Shown: piece by piece, positions 1 to 7,233 of the stretch
How the letters are laid out: every line of letters starts with the position of its first letter
Position numbering within the stretch: the first letter of the stretch is position 1
From: Pseudomonas sp. UBA4617
GTDB taxonomy: Bacteria > Pseudomonadota > Gammaproteobacteria > Pseudomonadales > Pseudomonadaceae
DNA: 40,706 nucleotides
Assembly: GCF_002386445.1 (NCBI RefSeq)
Contig: NZ_DGIR01000050.1
Coordinates: forward strand, 16,338 to 57,043
Direction: 5' to 3'
Program-made: the position numbers and the translations under genes
Notes under the pieces: model-generated
Database searches by the model: none
The model's input: only the letters and a program-made list of their open reading frames with translations
Told to the model about the DNA's origin: nothing

Positions 1-36
1 CGGCCTTGTGCCGCGATGGGCCGCAGAGCGGCCCCC
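1..36 (+). repeat. REP-like palindromic element, family A
   Basis: This lies just downstream of hslU. It contains a perfect 7-bp stem (18-24 with 28-34) around a 3-base loop, preceded by a CGGCCTTGTG lead. The same lead and stem layout recurs at 2120-2210, and a variant occurs in reverse at 8347-8371, so it belongs to an intergenic repeat family. There is no T run after the stem in the hslU direction, so it is not a canonical terminator, although it could stabilise the 3' end of the hslU message. Confidence 0.55.
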
Positions 37-43
37 TGCGGTC

Positions 44-1387
44 TTACAGGATGTAACGCGACAGGTCTTCGTTCTGCGCCAGCTCACCCAGGTGGCTGTT
101 CACATACGCTGCGTCGATCTGGATCGGCGCTTCGTCATGGGTGCTGGCCAGGTCGCCGGCACTGAACGACACCTCTTCGAGCAAGCGCTCGAGCAGGGTG
201 TGCAGGCGGCGGGCGCCGATGTTCTCGGTCTTCTCGTTGACCTGGTAGGCGATCTCGGCCAGGCGCTTGATGCCGTCCGCCAGGAACTCGATGTTCAGCC
301 CTTCGGTCTTGAGCAGGGCCTGGTACTGTTCGGTCAACGACGCGTGCGGTTCCTGCAGGATGCGCTCGAAGTCTTCCGGGGTCAGGGCCTTGAGTTCCAC
401 GCGGATCGGCAGGCGCCCTTGCAGCTCGGGCACCAGGTCGCTCGGCTTGCTCAGGTGGAACGCACCCGAGGCAATGAACAGGATATGGTCAGTCTTGACC
501 ATGCCCAGCTTGGTGTTGACGGTGCAGCCTTCGATCAGTGGCAGCAGGTCGCGCTGCACGCCTTCGCGGGACACGTCGGCGCCGCCAACGTTGCCACGCT
601 TGGCAACCTTGTCGATTTCGTCGATGAACACGATGCCGTGCTGCTCGACCGCTTCCAGGGCCTTGGCCTTGAGTTCTTCCTCGTTGACCAGACGGCTCGC
701 TTCTTCATCGCGAACCATCTTCAGCGCCTCCTTGACCTTCAGCTTGCGTGCCTTGCGCTTGCCTTTGCCCATGTTGGCGAACAGGCTCTGCAACTGGTTG
801 GTCATTTCTTCCATGCCGGGTGGTGCGGCAATTTCGACGCCCACGGCATCGGCCACTTCGATCTCGATTTCCTTGTCGTCCAGCTGGCCTTCGCGCAGGC
901 GCTTGCGGAACAGCTGGCGGGTGTTGGAATCGGTGCTGGTCTGCGCGGCTTCCTCGGCGAAGCTGCTGACCCGCGCCTGCGGCAACAGGGCGTCGAGAAT
1001 GCGGTCCTCGGCGGCGTCTTCGGCGCGGTGACGCACGCGGATGATTTCCTGCTCACGGAGCATTTTCAGCGCGGCATCGGCAAGGTCGCGGATGATCGAC
1101 TCGACGTCGCGGCCGACGTAGCCTACTTCGGTGAACTTGGTGGCTTCGACCTTGAGGAACGGCGCGTTTGCCAGCTTGGCCAGACGGCGGGCAATTTCGG
1201 TCTTGCCAACGCCGGTAGGGCCGATCATCAGGATGTTCTTGGGTGTTACCTCGGCACGCAGTTCGGCGGGGAGCTGCATGCGCCGCCAGCGGTTGCGCAG
1301 GGCAATGGCCACGGCGCGCTTGGCGTCGTCCTGGCCGATGATGTGGCGGTTGAGTTCGTGGACGATCTCGCGGGGGGTCATGGACAT
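44..1387 (-). CDS. hslU: HslU, ATPase subunit of the HslVU (ClpYQ) protease
   Basis: HslU is the AAA+ unfoldase that feeds substrates to the HslV peptidase in the cytoplasm. The 447-residue length is normal for the family. The Walker A motif GPTGVGKT is near residues 56-63, a GYVGRDVES segment (pore-loop region) lies near residue 90, the Walker B is IVFIDEID near residues 250-257, and a sensor/arginine-finger region follows (PELQGRLPIRVEL). The charged insert between Walker A and B (roughly residues 110-240) matches the I-domain. I start at the ATG giving MSMTPREIVHEL, as in known family members; an ATG two codons earlier is also in frame. hslV lies immediately upstream on the same strand, with a terminator-like hairpin in the 73-base gap. 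Confidence 0.97.
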   Translation of the reverse strand: MSMTPREIVHELNRHIIGQDDAKRAVAIALRNRWRRMQLPAELRAEVTPKNILMIGPTGVGKTEIARRLAKLANAPFLKVEATKFTEVGYVGRDVESIIRDLADAALKMLREQEIIRVRHRAEDAAEDRILDALLPQARVSSFAEEAAQTSTDSNTRQLFRKRLREGQLDDKEIEIEVADAVGVEIAAPPGMEEMTNQLQSLFANMGKGKRKARKLKVKEALKMVRDEEASRLVNEEELKAKALEAVEQHGIVFIDEIDKVAKRGNVGGADVSREGVQRDLLPLIEGCTVNTKLGMVKTDHILFIASGAFHLSKPSDLVPELQGRLPIRVELKALTPEDFERILQEPHASLTEQYQALLKTEGLNIEFLADGIKRLAEIAYQVNEKTENIGARRLHTLLERLLEEVSFSAGDLASTHDEAPIQIDAAYVNSHLGELAQNEDLSRYIL

Positions 1388-1423
1388 GATCAATAGGGCC
1401 CTTGGGCGGATGAATCAGCGTGG

Positions 1424-1445
1424 AAAAATCCCGCTCGCAGCGGGA
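1424..1445 (-). terminator. Intrinsic-terminator-like hairpin inside the hslVU operon
   Basis: Read on the minus strand, a perfect 7-bp stem TCCCGCT / AGCGGGA with a 3-base loop (1429-1445) is followed directly by five T residues (1428-1424). This has the form of a Rho-independent terminator. It sits after the hslV stop and before the hslU start, so it would act as a partial terminator or as an RNA-stability element between the two subunit genes. The structure is seen directly; its activity is inferred. Confidence 0.6.
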
Positions 1446-1460
1446 CGCCAGAACAACTGA

Positions 1461-1991
1461 TTACTCGGCCAGGTCCTGCTCCTCGATGGTCAGGTTGTGG
1501 TTGGTGAATACGCAGATGTCGCCAGCGATGTTCAGGGCGGTCTCGGCGATTTCCCGGGCGGAAAGGTCGGTCTTGTTCAGCAGGGCGCGTGCAGCGGCCT
1601 GGGCGTACGCACCGCCGGAACCCATGGCGATCAGGCCGTCTTCCGGTTCGACCACGTCGCCGTTGCCGGTGATGATCAGCGAAGCATCCTTGTTGGCTAC
1701 CGCCAGCATGGCTTCCAGGCGGCTCAGGGAACGGTCTGTACGCCATTCCTTGGCCAGTTCGACGGCAGCACGGACGAGGTGCCCCTGGTGTTTTTCCAGC
1801 TGGCCTTCGAAGCGCTCGAAAAGGGTGAAAGCATCGGCGGTCGCGCCGGCGAAGCCCGCGATGACCTGGCCGTGGTACAGGCGGCGCACTTTCTTGGCGT
1901 TGCCTTTCATCACGGTGTTGCCGAGGGATACCTGGCCGTCGCCGCCCATGACGACTTTGCCGTTACGGCGGACAGAAACGATGGTGGTCAA
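1461..1991 (-). CDS. hslV: HslV, peptidase subunit of the HslVU protease
   Basis: HslV is the proteasome-beta-like threonine peptidase that forms a double hexamer and degrades proteins unfolded by HslU. I choose a TTG start at 1991, giving (M)TTIVSVRRNGKVVMGGDGQV and 176 residues. This exposes the catalytic N-terminal Thr after Met removal, as the family requires. A GGAG sequence lies upstream at suitable spacing. An in-frame ATG at 2039 would add a 16-residue extension and bury the catalytic Thr, and it also falls inside the -10 box of the heat-shock promoter, so it is rejected. Other family marks are GFAGATADAFTLFERFE and the GSGGAYAQAAARAL segment. It is the first gene of the hslVU operon. 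Confidence 0.97.
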   Translation of the reverse strand: MTTIVSVRRNGKVVMGGDGQVSLGNTVMKGNAKKVRRLYHGQVIAGFAGATADAFTLFERFEGQLEKHQGHLVRAAVELAKEWRTDRSLSRLEAMLAVANKDASLIITGNGDVVEPEDGLIAMGSGGAYAQAAARALLNKTDLSAREIAETALNIAGDICVFTNHNLTIEEQDLAE

Positions 1992-2037
1992 GGGGAGAGT
2001 CTCCACGCAGCGGGGCGAAAGTGCCTGATGCAGACTC

Positions 2038-2064
2038 ATATGGGGATGGGGGGAAGGATTTCAA
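2038..2064 (-). promoter_or_regulatory. Sigma-32 (RpoH) heat-shock promoter of hslVU
   Basis: On the minus strand, TTGAAA (2064-2059) is followed after exactly 13 bases by CCCCATAT (2045-2038). This matches the sigma-32 consensus (CTTGAAA, 11-16 bases, CCCCATNT) almost perfectly. Transcription would start near 2031, giving a leader of about 40 bases before the hslV TTG start. HslVU is a classical heat-shock protease, so the placement fits. Confidence 0.85.
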
Positions 2065-2119
2065 CCGCAGGGGATGAATGGTCGGCTCGCTCTGCAAGCC
2101 TGACGCGGTCGATGTAGCA

Positions 2120-2210
2120 GCGGCCTTGTGTCGGGAAAGGGTCGCGCAGCGGCCCCAGCAATTCATGCACGATGCAGAAATCCTGGGGCCGAATCGCGAC
2201 ACGAGGCCGC
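2120..2210. repeat. Inverted pair of family A REP-like elements
   Basis: A unit at 2120-2158 (GCGGCCTTGTGTCG ... CGGCCCCAG) is matched in inverted orientation by 2183-2210 (CTGGGGCC ... CGACACGAGGCCGC). This gives a BIME-like structure with 24 bases between the units. It lies between the end of pyrC' and the hslV promoter. The unit at 1-36 is a further copy. It may act as a 3' stabiliser or terminator for the pyrBC' message. Confidence 0.65.
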
Positions 2211-2237
2211 TTCTGCACAAAGCCGGTGTGCGTTTTG

Positions 2238-3509
2238 TCAGGCCTCGTGGCAAACGTGCCCGTCGACCAAGGTATAACGCACTGCACTCGGCAGGCAGTG
2301 GCCGATGAACGGGCAGTTCTCGCCACGTGAGAACCACTGCTCACCAGCCACGGTCGAGGCTTGCGGGTCGAACAGCACCAGGTCGGCGGCGCCGCCCGCC
2401 TTCAGCTCACCGGCCGGCAGGCGCAGGGCTGCCGCCGGGCCGCTGCTCAGGCGGGCAAGCAGGGTTGGCAGGTCGAGCAGGCCGTCCTGTACCAAGGTCA
2501 TGGCCAGCGGCAGCAGCAGCTCGACGCTACTGATGCCCGGCTCGGTGGCACCGAACGGGGCCAGCTTGGCGTCACGCTCGTGCGGCTGGTGATGGCTGGA
2601 AATCGCCTGGATCACCCCCGCCTTCACTGCCTCGCGCAGGCCGTCACGGTCGGCGGCGGTGCGCAACGGCGGCTGCACGTGGTACAGGCTGGAGAATTCA
2701 CGCAGCGATTCGTCGGTGAGGATCAGCTGATACAGCGCGACGTCGGCAGTGACCGGCAGGCCCAAAGCCTGGGCCTGGGCGATCAGCCGTGCGCCGCGGG
2801 CACTGGTGATCTGGGTGAAGTGCGCACGTACGCCCGTCTGTTCCACCAGCAGCAGGTTGCGCGCCAGCGCCACAGTCTCGGCGGTTTCCGGGATGCCCGG
2901 CAAGCCGAGGAAGCTGGCCATGGGGCCTTCGTGGGCCAGGCCACCCTGGGCCAGGTCGCGATCCTGGGAGTGGAACACCACGGTCAGGTCGAAGGTGGCG
3001 GCGTATTCCAGGGCGCGCGCCAGGGTACGGTTGTTGGGGATTTCCTTCAGGCCGTTGCCGAAAGCCACGCAGCCGGTATCGCGCAGGGCCACCAACTCCG
3101 CCAGCTGCTCGCCTTCCAGGCCCTTGGTCAGCGCACCGATCGGGTAGACCTTGCTGTTGGCGGCCTCGCGGGCACGGTCAAGGATGAGCTCGGCCACCGC
3201 CGAGGTGTCCAGCACCGGCCTGGTCTGCGGCGGGCAGCACAGGCTGGTCACGCCGCCGGCCACGGCGGCGCGGGTTTCACTGGCGATGTTGCCCTTGCGG
3301 CTGTAGCCCGGCTCGCGCAGCGACACGCCGAGATCCACCAGGCCTGGTGCGGCGACCAGGCCGGCGGCGTGGATCGTGCGGCTGGCGCTGAACCCGGCCG
3401 GGGCGGCGCCGATGGCGGCAATGCGGCCGCCGTCGAGGTGCAGGTCGGTGACCTGGTCGAGGCCACTGTTCGGGTCGATGACCCGGGCGCCAAGAATACT
3501 GACGGTCAC
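2238..3509 (-). CDS. pyrC': PyrC', catalytically inactive dihydroorotase homologue
   Basis: This is a 423-residue amidohydrolase-fold protein of the dihydroorotase family. In Pseudomonas the pyrB-linked copy (pyrC' or pyrX) is known to lack activity and to serve as a structural partner that holds aspartate transcarbamoylase in a dodecamer; a separate active pyrC is elsewhere. The sequence agrees: the zinc-binding HxH of the DxHxHxR motif is replaced by G61-V-S63 (DLGVSLREPG), and the catalytic Asp of the usual DHAPH motif is replaced by His306 (SSHHQPHE). The overall fold signature is retained (GLVDL, REPG, AGGVTSL). Its ATG overlaps the pyrB stop by four bases (ATGA), which implies translational coupling with pyrB. 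Confidence 0.95.
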   Translation of the reverse strand: MTVSILGARVIDPNSGLDQVTDLHLDGGRIAAIGAAPAGFSASRTIHAAGLVAAPGLVDLGVSLREPGYSRKGNIASETRAAVAGGVTSLCCPPQTRPVLDTSAVAELILDRAREAANSKVYPIGALTKGLEGEQLAELVALRDTGCVAFGNGLKEIPNNRTLARALEYAATFDLTVVFHSQDRDLAQGGLAHEGPMASFLGLPGIPETAETVALARNLLLVEQTGVRAHFTQITSARGARLIAQAQALGLPVTADVALYQLILTDESLREFSSLYHVQPPLRTAADRDGLREAVKAGVIQAISSHHQPHERDAKLAPFGATEPGISSVELLLPLAMTLVQDGLLDLPTLLARLSSGPAAALRLPAGELKAGGAADLVLFDPQASTVAGEQWFSRGENCPFIGHCLPSAVRYTLVDGHVCHEA

Positions 3510-4510
3510 TGGGCGTTCTCCTGGTCGAATTGACGTTGCGCGTTCTGCCCGCTCATGGCCATGGACAGCACGGCCATGCGCACGGCGATACCGTAGGTGA
3601 CCTGGTTGAGGATCACCGAATGCTTGCCGTCGGCCACCGCCGACTCGATCTCCACGCCGCGGTTGATCGGGCCGGGGTGCATGACGATGGCGTCGGGCTT
3701 GGCACCGGCCAGGCGCGCGGTGGTCAGGCCGAACAGGCGGTAGAACTCGCCTTCGCTGGGTAGCAGGCCACCGGCCATGCGCTCACGCTGCAGGCGCAGC
3801 ATGATCACCACGTCGACGTCTTTCAGACCTTCGGCGAGGTCGGTGTAGACCTTCACCCCGTACTGCTCGATACCGACCGGAATCAGGGTTTTCGGGCCTA
3901 CCACGCGAATGTCCTGGCAGCCCAGCGCTTTCAGCGCGAGCATGTCGGAGCGGGCTACGCGCGAGTGCAGGATGTCACCGACGATGGCCACCGACAGGTT
4001 CTCGAAGCTGCCCTTGTGGCGACGAATGGTGAGCATGTCGAGCATGCCCTGGGTCGGGTGCGCATGGCGGCCATCACCGCCGTTGATCACCGCAACCTCA
4101 GGGCACACGTGCTCGGCGATGAAGTGCGCGGCGCCGGAGTCGGAGTGGCGTACCACGAACATGTCGGCGGCCATGGCTTCGAGGTTGCGCAGGGTGTCGA
4201 ACAGGGTCTCGCCCTTGCTGGTCGAGGAAGTCGACACGTTCAGGCTGATCACGTCGGCCGACAGGCGCTGGGCTGCCAGTTCGAAGGTGGTTCGGGTACG
4301 GGTCGAGTTTTCAAAGAACACGTTGCATACGGTCTTGCCGCGCAGCAACGGGACTTTCTTGACGGCCCGGGCACCAACTTCCAGGAAGGAGTCGGCGGTG
4401 TCGAGGATCTCGGTGAGCAGTTCGCGGGGCAAACCGTCGAGCGAGAGGAAGTGGCGCAGCTGGCCCTGGTCATTGAGCTGCAGCGGGCGCTTGGCGTCGA
4501 TTGGCGTCAT
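3506..4510 (-). CDS. pyrB: Aspartate carbamoyltransferase catalytic subunit
   Basis: PyrB joins carbamoyl phosphate and aspartate to carbamoyl-aspartate, the first committed step of pyrimidine synthesis. The 334 residues include the carbamoyl-phosphate loop STRTR (residues 69-73), the mobile STSKGE loop, the HPTQ motif (HAHPTQGMLD), and the late HPGPINRGVE signature. Like other Pseudomonas ATCases it carries an N-terminal extension of about ten residues over the E. coli catalytic chain. In this enzyme class the extension has been linked to nucleotide regulation, because no PyrI subunit is present. It starts 13 bases after pyrR and overlaps pyrC' by four bases, forming pyrR-pyrB-pyrC'. Confidence 0.97.
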   Translation of the reverse strand: MTPIDAKRPLQLNDQGQLRHFLSLDGLPRELLTEILDTADSFLEVGARAVKKVPLLRGKTVCNVFFENSTRTRTTFELAAQRLSADVISLNVSTSSTSKGETLFDTLRNLEAMAADMFVVRHSDSGAAHFIAEHVCPEVAVINGGDGRHAHPTQGMLDMLTIRRHKGSFENLSVAIVGDILHSRVARSDMLALKALGCQDIRVVGPKTLIPVGIEQYGVKVYTDLAEGLKDVDVVIMLRLQRERMAGGLLPSEGEFYRLFGLTTARLAGAKPDAIVMHPGPINRGVEIESAVADGKHSVILNQVTYGIAVRMAVLSMAMSGQNAQRQFDQENAQ

Positions 4511-4523
4511 CGCGGGGGGACTC

Positions 4524-5042
4524 TTAAAGGGCGGAAGCGTTGGCGAGGTCCTGGCGCTCGAGGGCGAGCGGTGCGGGTCCGGTCAATTTTACCCGTTCAT
4601 GGGCGGCCAGCGACAGGGTGGCGCCAAGCACATTCGGGCGGATTGGCAGTTCGCCGGCATCCAGGTCCAGCAGGCAGACCAGGGTGACGCTGGCCGGGCG
4701 GCCGTAATCGAACAGTTCATTGAGTGCGGCACGGACCGTGCGGCCGCTCATCAGCACGTCATCCACCAGTATCAGGTGCTGGCCCTCGACTTCGAACGGC
4801 AGCTCGGATGGGCGCACCTGCGGGTGCAGGCCGTTCTGGCTGAAGTCGTCGCGGTAGAACGATACGTCCAGGGTGCCCAGGGGGCTGGTGTCGCCCATGG
4901 CTTCCTGCAGGGCCTGGGCGACCCAGACGCCGCCAGTGCGGATACCGATATAGCGCGGTTCGGTAATTGCCCGGCGGGCCAGGTGGGCGCGAAGGTCGAC
5001 AGCCATCTGCCGGATCAGCTCGGCGGGATTGGGTAGGCTCAT
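4524..5042 (-). CDS. pyrR: PyrR, pyrimidine operon regulator / uracil phosphoribosyltransferase
   Basis: This 172-residue phosphoribosyltransferase-fold protein carries the PRPP-binding motif LILVDDVLMSGRTVRAAL near residues 95-112. In Gram-positives PyrR binds pyr mRNA. In pseudomonads its role is less clear but it is consistently linked to pyrB. The start at 5042 (MSLPNPAELI) is preceded by a good GAGGAG ribosome site; reading further upstream gives non-conserved Ala/Pro-rich sequence. The gene lies 49 bases after ruvX and 13 bases before pyrB. I see no clear anti-terminator structure in the short gaps, so its mechanism here is open. Confidence 0.93.
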   Translation of the reverse strand: MSLPNPAELIRQMAVDLRAHLARRAITEPRYIGIRTGGVWVAQALQEAMGDTSPLGTLDVSFYRDDFSQNGLHPQVRPSELPFEVEGQHLILVDDVLMSGRTVRAALNELFDYGRPASVTLVCLLDLDAGELPIRPNVLGATLSLAAHERVKLTGPAPLALERQDLANASAL

Positions 5043-5091
5043 TGCGGGCTCCTCGGAAGGGTGCGCCGGGCGGGGCCGGCGGCAAAGATGA

Positions 5092-5529
5092 TCAGGTGTT
5101 GGCCTCCAGCCAGCCTTGCAGCAACAAGGCGGCGGCAATGGCATCGACCGGGTTGTCACGGTAGCTGCCGCGCTGGCCGCCACGCGCCATGCGCTCGCCT
5201 TTGGCCTCGAAGGTGGTCAGGCGCTCGTCGTGGGTGTGTACCGGCAGGTTGAAACGGCCGTTCAGGCGGCGAGCGAACTTTTCGGCGCGGGCGCTCATTT
5301 CGCTGGGGGTGCCATCCATGTTCAGCGGCAGGCCGACGATGATGGCGTCAGGCTTCCATTCGGCAATCAGCTTCTCGACCTGAGCCCAGTCCGGCACACC
5401 GTTCTGCGCTTTCAAGGTGCACAGCTCGCGGGCCTGGCCGGTAACCACCTGGCCTACTGCCACGCCGATCTGTTTGCTGCCGTAGTCGAAGCCCAGCAGC
5501 AGGCGGGGTTCGGTCTGCAATTCGGCCAT
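5092..5529 (-). CDS. ruvX: RuvX/YqgF, Holliday-junction-resolvase-like nuclease for pre-16S rRNA
   Basis: This is a 145-residue YqgF-family protein with an RNase H-like fold. In E. coli it is essential and implicated in maturation of the 16S rRNA 5' end; the older name reflects similarity to RuvC. Visible features are LLGFDYGSKQIGVAVG at the N-terminus (catalytic Asp), the middle segment IIVGLPLNMDGTPSEM, the DERLTT motif (HTHDERLTTFEA) and the final D-x-xAAALLLQGWL. Its ATG overlaps the yqgE stop by one base (TGATG), so translation of the two is probably coupled. Confidence 0.95.
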   Translation of the reverse strand: MAELQTEPRLLLGFDYGSKQIGVAVGQVVTGQARELCTLKAQNGVPDWAQVEKLIAEWKPDAIIVGLPLNMDGTPSEMSARAEKFARRLNGRFNLPVHTHDERLTTFEAKGERMARGGQRGSYRDNPVDAIAAALLLQGWLEANT

Positions 5530-6098
5530 CAGGCGTGGCCCGCCTGGCTGGTGAGCAGGTTCAGGTTGATGCCCAGGCTGGCGGCTGCGGCTTCCAGGCG
5601 CAGGTCGCTGTCCAGGCCGAAGATGATTTCCGGGTCGAACGGGCAGTTGAGCCAGGCATTGTCGGCAAGCTCGGCTTCCAGCTGGCCCGCTTCCCAACCG
5701 GCATAGCCCAGGGTGATCAGGCTCTTCTGCGGCCCCACACCTTCGGCGATGGCGAACAGCACGTCCTGCGAAGTGGACAGTGACAGGCCCTGCAGTTCTA
5801 CGGTGGCCTGGTAGCTGCATTCGCTGCTATGCAGCACGAAGCCACGGTCGGTCTGCACCGGGCCACCCTGGTAGATCGGCACCTGCAGGGTGCTGGCTGG
5901 TGGTGCTTCGTCCGGGCGCAACTGTTCGAGGATGTCGGCCAGGTTGAGTTCCTGTGGCCGGTTCACCACCAGGCCCATGGCACCATGGGCATTGTGCTCG
6001 ACGATGTAGGTGAGGGTCTGGGCGAAGTTCGGATCGGCCATGTGCGGCATGGCGATCAGGAACTGATGCTTGAGGTAGCTCGGCGTGAGGGTTTTCAT
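5529..6098 (-). CDS. algH: YqgE/AlgH family protein (UPF0301)
   Basis: This 189-residue protein of the YqgE/AlgH family was named in P. aeruginosa for an effect on alginate gene expression; its molecular role is unknown. Family marks are LIAMPHMADPNFAQTLTYI near the start, GAMGLVVNRP, IYQGGPVQTDRGFVLH, and LGYAGWEAGQLEAEL. I start at the ATG giving MKTLTPSYLKHQ. The longer upstream reading adds poorly conserved residues and runs through the repeat element at 6180. It is directly coupled to ruvX, a pairing conserved across gamma-proteobacteria. Confidence 0.93.
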   Translation of the reverse strand: MKTLTPSYLKHQFLIAMPHMADPNFAQTLTYIVEHNAHGAMGLVVNRPQELNLADILEQLRPDEAPPASTLQVPIYQGGPVQTDRGFVLHSSECSYQATVELQGLSLSTSQDVLFAIAEGVGPQKSLITLGYAGWEAGQLEAELADNAWLNCPFDPEIIFGLDSDLRLEAAAASLGINLNLLTSQAGHA

Positions 6099-6179
6099 GG
6101 GGGATAGTGTGGCGCCAGGTGGCGGGGCTGACAAGGTGGGGATTTGTGTCATCTGTTTGGTGGCTTTCTTCAGGATTCT

Positions 6180-6204
6180 AGCGCCTGTGAGATCGAGCGC
6201 CGCC
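6180..6204 (+). repeat. Copy of intergenic repeat family C
   Basis: The AGCGCCTGTGAGATCGAGCG stretch in the tonB-yqgE gap is nearly identical to the left arm of the large palindrome at 31261-31314. The two copies share 23 of 25 leading bases. This copy lacks the right arm and so looks like a half element. Confidence 0.55.
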
Positions 6205-6236
6205 ACATATCGAAAGCCCTTCACCCAGGGCTAATC

Positions 6237-7142
6237 TCAATTACTGGACAAACGGTCGCCACGGGCAAAGCGCCAGGTGCGGATGATCTCCAGCCGGTCA
6301 AATTCGGCCAGGTCCCCGGTAAACGGCGCAAACGGCGCCGCCAGCCGCACGATGCGCTGCGCCGCCTGGTCGAGCACCGGCTGCCCGGACGATTCCAGCA
6401 CCAGCACCTCGTACAACGAGCCATCGCGGTTGATCGACACCATCATCCGCAGGTTGCCGTAGATCTGCTGCCGACGCGCCTCCTCGGGGTAATTGAGGTT
6501 GCCTACCCGTTCGACCTTCTTGCGCCACTCTTCCTTGTACCAGGCACCTTTGTCACGCATGGTCGATGCCGCATTCAGGCGGTGGATGCGGGGGCGCTTG
6601 GCGTACATCTGCTGTTCATTCGACAGTTCGGCTTCGAGGCTGGCGATCTGGCTCGATAGCTGCGAACTGTCGAACTCCGGGGTGGCGGCCGCAGGTTTGG
6701 GTTGCGGCTTGCTTTCCTTGGGCTTGGGCTCGACCTTCTGGGCTTTCGGCGCCTTGGTCGCCACGGCGGATTTTTCCGGCGCGGGCGGTGGCTTCACTTC
6801 GGGCCTGGCCGCAGGCGGCGGGGTGACCTTGTTGATCTTGCTGTCCTGGAACGGCGCCACCTCGGTGGTGGTGGGTACTGCTTTCTTGTCCAGGGTGCCG
6901 CTACCCTGCTGGTTGTCCTGAGCCTGGAAATCGGCCTTTTCCGGCTGCTTTTCGCTCTTGAAAGTGGCCAGGGTGATGTCCATGGTCTGGCGGATTTCCG
7001 CCGGCTTGACCACGGTGAAACCCACGCCAAGGATCAGTGCCAGATGCACCAGGGCAGCCAGGAACAGGGTAAAGCCAAGCCTGTCCACCGGGCGAACGCG
7101 CGGTGGCAGCAAGTCGGCGGGGATGTCGGCAGGCAGCGTCAT
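6237..7142 (-). CDS. tonB: TonB-family energy-transducing protein (TonB3-like)
   Basis: This 301-residue inner-membrane protein has the TonB layout: a short cytoplasmic start, one membrane segment at about residues 22-46 (LGFTLFLAALVHLALILGVGF), and a periplasmic Pro/Lys-rich spacer at about 105-160. A C-terminal TonB domain follows at about 205-295 (NYPEEARRQQIYGNLRM ... ISINRDGS-like segment, then ESSGQPVLDQAA). It passes proton-motive energy to outer-membrane receptors. Its position beside gshB and the pil-chp cluster matches P. aeruginosa tonB3, reported as needed for twitching motility rather than iron uptake. There is no exbBD nearby, so it must use partners encoded elsewhere. Confidence 0.9.
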   Translation of the reverse strand: MTLPADIPADLLPPRVRPVDRLGFTLFLAALVHLALILGVGFTVVKPAEIRQTMDITLATFKSEKQPEKADFQAQDNQQGSGTLDKKAVPTTTEVAPFQDSKINKVTPPPAARPEVKPPPAPEKSAVATKAPKAQKVEPKPKESKPQPKPAAATPEFDSSQLSSQIASLEAELSNEQQMYAKRPRIHRLNAASTMRDKGAWYKEEWRKKVERVGNLNYPEEARRQQIYGNLRMMVSINRDGSLYEVLVLESSGQPVLDQAAQRIVRLAAPFAPFTGDLAEFDRLEIIRTWRFARGDRLSSN

Positions 7143-7233
7143 CAGGTATCCAGCAACCGCAGGGCGGGGCAGCAGCTCAGTCGAAAAGGACCGGCATCAT
7201 ACCCCACTCCGCGTATTTGCTCCGCGTCGGCGG

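Noticed and set aside
8..1396. Plus-strand open frame of 462 codons opposite hslU
   Set aside because: It is a shadow of hslU created by high GC content; its translation has no family motifs, while the minus strand encodes a full AAA+ ATPase.
1992..2039. Longer HslV starting at the ATG at 2039
   Set aside because: That ATG lies in the -10 box of the sigma-32 promoter and the extension would block the N-terminal catalytic Thr.
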